Shown here piece after piece: positions 59,889-64,000 of a DNA stretch of 64,000 nt. Every line of letters starts with the position of its first letter. Position 1 is the stretch's first letter. Source of the DNA: Laburnicola sp. R22_1 (Eukaryota > Ascomycota > Dothideomycetes > Pleosporales > Didymosphaeriaceae). The notes beneath the pieces were generated by a model. It saw only the letters and a list, made by a program, of their open reading frames with translations, was not told the origin of the DNA and ran no database searches. The stretch spans positions 1,922,001-1,986,000 of the forward strand of contig JACONQ010000015.1 of NCBI GenBank assembly GCA_014281115.1, read 5' to 3'. Both the position numbers and the translations under genes were made by a program.

Positions 59889-61098
59889 TTGTAGTTGTTG
59901 GAAGTGGTCATGGATGGAGCAGGTTGCAGCAGTGTTTATGAAGCCGAGGAGCTACTACCTCGGGAATGTCGGATGAATGCCCCCGCCCGCGGGTTTCGAC
60001 TCCCATGCTAAATCTCAACTACGTGTACTTTCAGTTCATTGGATGCAGAGAACGGCGGTTCGCCCTAAACACGTCATGTGAGGTAAGCTGAGCCCGGTCG
60101 ATGGCCATGGATCCGATTGTCAGTCCGGAGATCCGGTGGGTCCGCCGCAGTGGGCCAAACTTCATTGCGATGCTCGTCGCTCCCTTTCTTTCATTCTTTG
60201 AAAAGCTACACGCGCCTCATATGTCACTCAAATCACTACTATTCTATGTTCTGAAAGCTTACTGTAAAGACCCTACTTTCAGCAGTCACCCTCAGCTTAG
60301 GGTAGAACAGCGTCGCTTTCGCAACGTTTTTGGCCTTCGACCATGGACCGACGCTTGTATGGAGCCAGTCATTGCCAATGCGTCGAAAATCCCCGAGCGC
60401 AATGATATATGTTGACACTGCCTATAATAAAAAAAAAACCTAAGCGACCACTAGCGGCAAAGGAAGGACGGCCCAAACGTGCAACGTCAGCTGGTTACAA
60501 TACGTAACGTAGAGACGTAAATGAAACTCTCTCTCTCTCTCTCTCCTATACTAGAAACCTAATGTGCATATAGCTATATATTGTTAAGATTAGGTGCGCT
60601 TTATCTCGTACAACAGCCCCGCATGTCGCTTATCTCATCAATCAGACGCCCCACAAAAAAATCGCTAGTTTCACGCTAAAAAGTCCTAGAAACTCCTAAA
60701 AACTTCTAGACTAATAAGACATTAGTGCTAAGGTGTAGCTAATAAGAGGTTAATTATATAATTTAAAGTAATCTTTTTATAGAGTGTCTAAGAAAATCTA
60801 GTACTAGTTTATATATAGGTTATATTTGCGTATACTATACTATTATATAATATATTATATATAATATCTATATCTTTATTATAACTATTAAAGAAATAGT
60901 TATAAACTAAAGCGTATATATAACTTTATAATTCTAGATTTATTTTATTTATCTAAGACTAAAATATAGGCGTAAACTATATTACTAAAGTGTAAATATC
61001 TTATTTCTAAATTATATTTACGTATTATAATAACCTAATTACTTTTTTATATATCTTTACTCTATTATATACCTTTATAGCTTCTATACTATATATTA
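59889..61098. other. Epoxide hydrolase upstream region and island edge
   Basis: Up to about 60500 the sequence is balanced and probably contains the promoter. A 104-codon frame at 60101-60415 has no recognisable domain. A poly-A run (60427-60436) and a (CT)9 tract follow, and composition turns AT-rich after about 60680. Nothing recognised to 61098. Confidence 0.5.
60527..60544 (+). repeat. (CT)9 microsatellite
   Basis: Nine CT units. Confidence 0.9.
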
Positions 61099-61100
61099 TA

Positions 61101-62971
61101 ACGTACTTTGCACTCGAGTTAGACACTCTATTAAGTTAGACACTTTGCTAAGACCCTACTAAAACGTACTATTAGCAATAGTATAACGCGATGCCTTAAC
61201 CACATAATAAACTACTAGCGTTAAAAGAAGCGCGTATACAGCTTGCGATCTAGGCTATTAAATAAGACGCGACACTCTCTTAGCAACGTACTGCAGCTAT
61301 CTATAACGTCTCTTAAAGTACACTTAGCAACCAACGCGCTAGAAAGACGTTTAGACGCGACTGCGCACCCAACAAAATAAGACTTACTATAAGAGAGGAG
61401 CAGGCGATTATGGAGCATATACTCGACCTAGACGCGCGAGAATTTCCGCCTCGGCTCGATGCTATAAAAGATATGGCTAATTCTTTACTAGCTGCACGCC
61501 ACTATAAGCTAGTTGGCTAGAGGTGGCCTTATAACTTTATTAAGCGCCAGCTAAAGCTTTAAGTTAAGTTTAATTAAAAGTACGACTACAAGAAAGCTCT
61601 CTAGGAGAATTCTAAGGTAATATAAGGCTAGTTCTGGCTTGTAGAGAATATAAAGGCCAAGTATAGTATTCTAAATAAGAACACCTATAATTTCGACGAG
61701 TCTAGCTTTATAATAGGCATAATATTAACTAGAGCGGTAGTTATAGACTCTAAGTGTTAAGGACGGCTAAAGTAGGTGCAGTAGGGCAATAGAGAGTGGA
61801 CAACAGTTATCTAAGGCATTAACGCAATAGGGTGGTGAATCCTACCCTTTATTATCTTTAGGGGCAAGCACCACCTCTTCGCCTAGTATAAGGAGAAGGA
61901 TCTACCTTATAATTAGGTTATTGCAGTCTCTAAGAATAGCTAGACAATAAATAAGCTTAGTCTATAATAGCTAAAGCACTTTAATAAGTATACAAAGAGG
62001 CGTACTACTAGTAGAGTACGTTTGCTTATTATTAATGGCCACGAAAGTTACAACTCGCTCGAATTTTAAGATTACTACAAAAAGAGTAATATTATTACTC
62101 TCTATATGCCTTTATATTCGTCGTACCTCTTGCAGCTACTTAATATAGGTTGTTTTACGCTATTAAAGAAGGCGTATAGGCGCTAAGCTAAGAATCTAAT
62201 ACGCAACCACATTACGCATATTACTAAAATTAAGTTTCTACCTTGTTTTATTACTGCTTTTAAGGCTTTAATTACTAAAAGTAATATTAAAGAAGGCTTT
62301 TAAGGTGCTGGCCTAGTGCCCCACAACCTAGAAGTTGTAATATCGCAGCTTAACCTCCGTCTGCATACGCCTCCACTTTGTACTATTCGCGATAGTACAT
62401 AGAAGTCGCAAACTTCGCGAAATAGTATAGAACTTAGGTCGCAATTAACGCTGGTTAAGCAGAGGATTTAAAGGCATATATATAGTTCCCTAACTTATAT
62501 AGTTAAGACGGTAAAAAAGCTTGTTAAAGGCGCTAAGCTAATAGGGCATTCTTTAGTGTTAATAACTAAACGCAACACTAAACTTCAAGCTACTAATAAG
62601 GCCGCCACACAACATAAATCACATAAAAGAAAGCGAGTACAGTGTGAAGGAGTCCTTATAGCTAAAGAGGGCTAGCGGCTAGCTACTCTAAAGGAGTTTA
62701 GAGCGCGCAGTGATAGGCAAAAGGCGAAGAAGAGGGTGCGCGCTAATAGAGGCGAATCTGCTCAACAGCGCTGTGGACGCTGCAGCAAGCCCAGGCATAA
62801 TAAAACAACCTATAGACAGTCTATAGAAGTAGATTCTAAATAGATTGGCATATTTAGACTATTAAAAATAGTTTGTGTTAACTCTATACTATTGTGAATA
62901 GCACAGAACTTAGTGGGGTCTTGGCAAAGTAATTGACTCGATAGAATAATCGACTCGAGTGGAAAGTACGT
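61101..62971 (+). mobile_element. pogo-type transposon Pg1-d (1871 bp)
   Basis: Full-length; TA at 61099-61100 and 62972-62973. The left end carries TAGACAC boxes as in Pg1-b, the right end CGATCA-type boxes as in Pg1-c. Heavily RIPed. Confidence 0.92.
61191..62843 (+). pseudogene. Pg1-d transposase, RIPed
   Basis: 1653-nt span. N-terminal HTH partly readable (YNVSQSTLSNQRA), LLIINGHESYN with the second catalytic Asp as Asn, and third block LQLLNIGCF, also Asn. Many stops. The C-terminal CGRC...HNKTT knuckle is partly kept. Confidence 0.85.
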
Positions 62972-62973
62972 TA

Positions 62974-64000
62974 TATTATTATTAATATATAGTAGCACTT
63001 TGCGCATTACCTATATATCTAGCTATACCCTCTTCTTCTAGCGCAATACTTTTATAGGACTCTAAGAGATTAATAAAGATTTTAGAAAGTTCTAAAAAGT
63101 TGTAAAAAGTTCTAGAAAGTTCTAAAAAGTTCTAAAAAGTCCTAGAAAGTTCTAGAAAGTCTTAAGAAGCCCTAGTTTTCTATAAAGTATTTTCTATAAA
63201 GTTCTAAAAAGTTCTAAAATGTATAGAGTTACTATATTTATATTTATATAGCTCTAGTTAAAAAGAAGAAGCTAAATATATAAAGGAAATATTATAGGGC
63301 TAGAAAATAAAGAGTAGGTTAAACCTAAGGGTATTCTTACGTTATATAGATGTCTATAGTAAATAATAAGGCTTTAGCAGCTCTTCTCTATTATATACTT
63401 ACTATGCTACTTACTAGGCTAAAGAATATTATTAATTATACTAGGTCTATTTAGTTATTTAGAAAGAGAAATATCGTAGACCTTTAGTATACGATATAAC
63501 GCTATAAGGAAAAGCTGCTGTTTAGTTATTATAATACTTATAAGAGGTTATTTAAGTATATTTTTTAAGAATTCTATTTTATAATATAAACACTCTTTAT
63601 AAACTATATATAGAGTAAACCTAAGCGCTATATTAACTAGTATTTAGTAATAATAATATATTTTTATTACTTATACTAGGTTAAGTAAGAGTCTTATCTT
63701 TTATTAAAGATCTTTATTGTATTAAGACTCTAACTAAGATCGAATTCGCACTATACACAGAGAGAAGTAAAATAAAAGGCACTAAAATCTAGTACTTAGT
63801 ACATAGTAGTAGTAATACAATATACATAAAATAATAATAATTTTATTATTAATATTTTGCACAGCAGCATTATTAATAGTAGTTAATAGATAGTCTACTA
63901 TCTGGCATATCTAAGTTATATATTATTATTATAATTATGATTATTATTATTATAGTAAAAATATTATTAAAGAAATTATTAATTATGTAACATAGTGGTC
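62974..64000. other. AT-rich RIPed flank
   Basis: No gene recognised. Contains the 10-bp tandem array (63081-63160) and, from about 63840, sequence matching 31500-31575 and 32435-32525 in opposite orientation, so an unclassified repeat, possibly a second copy of the retroelement at 31.5 kb, leaves the window here. Confidence 0.45.
63081..63160 (+). repeat. 10-bp tandem repeat, eight units
   Basis: Eight successive units of approximately TCTARAAAGT, degenerating to about 63220. Too short and spacerless to be CRISPR. Confidence 0.85.

Noticed and set aside
60101..60415. 104-codon open frame upstream of the epoxide hydrolase
   Set aside because: No domain, no codon signal I can judge by eye, lies in the likely promoter; left as intergenic.
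63081..63220. Regular 10-bp repeats resembling an array
   Set aside because: No unique spacers and a fungal context; a simple minisatellite, not CRISPR.
1..64000. Bacterial-style operons, phage or defence systems
   Set aside because: No evidence; introns, PDR transporter, RIP signature and transposon types show an ascomycete nuclear genome.

Overview
This window looks like chromosomal DNA of a filamentous ascomycete (Pezizomycotina; a dothideomycete is plausible but not proven). The protein-coding genes have short GT-AG introns of 45-68 bp and fungal families (a C2H2-Zn2Cys6 regulator, a full-size PDR-type ABC transporter, F-box-like proteins, an epoxide hydrolase). Most of the rest is transposon sequence badly depleted of CpA/TpG, full of TpA and peppered with TAG/TAA/TGA where Trp/Gln/Arg codons belong. 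That is the signature of repeat-induced point mutation (RIP). The window is therefore a two-compartment locus: two GC-balanced gene islands (about 4.8-15.7 kb and 58.6-60.5 kb) set in AT-rich transposon graveyards.

Layout. 1-2.9 kb: remnants of a Ty1/copia element and a Tc1-like element. 2.9-4.8 kb: a 1.87-kb pogo/Fot1-type transposon (Pg1-a) with perfect 66-bp inverted repeats, at the edge of the gene island. 4.8-15.7 kb: an F-box/2EXR-like gene, a decayed zinc-finger regulator, a 5'-truncated copy of the complex I 20-kDa (NDUFS7/NuoB) gene, an F-box protein and a 1443-residue PDR ABC transporter. 15.7-27.2 kb: a complete Ty3/gypsy chromovirus with two 212-bp LTRs, carrying Pg1-b. 27.4-29.2 kb: another pogo-type element (Pg5). 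29.2-39 kb: unclassified repeats and a second gypsy element containing a Tc1 element with 97-bp inverted repeats and two putative introns.

39.05-50.99 kb is a Russian-doll nest. Pg1-c contains Pg2-a, which contains Pg4, Pg2-b and Pg3-a, and Pg3-a itself contains Pg2-c. Every junction has a TA target duplication, and removing each insert restores the host reading frame. 51.1-58.5 kb: a minus-strand Ty1/copia element (169-bp LTRs, GGAGC duplication) with Pg3-b inserted in one LTR. 58.6-59.9 kb: an epoxide hydrolase gene with one intron and a complete catalytic set, on the minus strand. 61.1-63.0 kb: Pg1-d. The rest, to 64 kb, is AT-rich debris.

I found no evidence of a new multi-gene system. 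The most unusual signals are in the transposons. Each pogo-type family has a duplicated box inside its terminal repeat. Copies of one family differ mainly in that box, yet it stays the same at all sites within a copy, except in Pg1-d, whose two ends belong to different box types. Other points to check are the retrotransposon LTR 0.67 kb upstream of the ABC efflux pump, the copia LTR 51 bp past the epoxide hydrolase stop codon, the truncated complex I gene, and a non-RIPed island inside the gypsy element.
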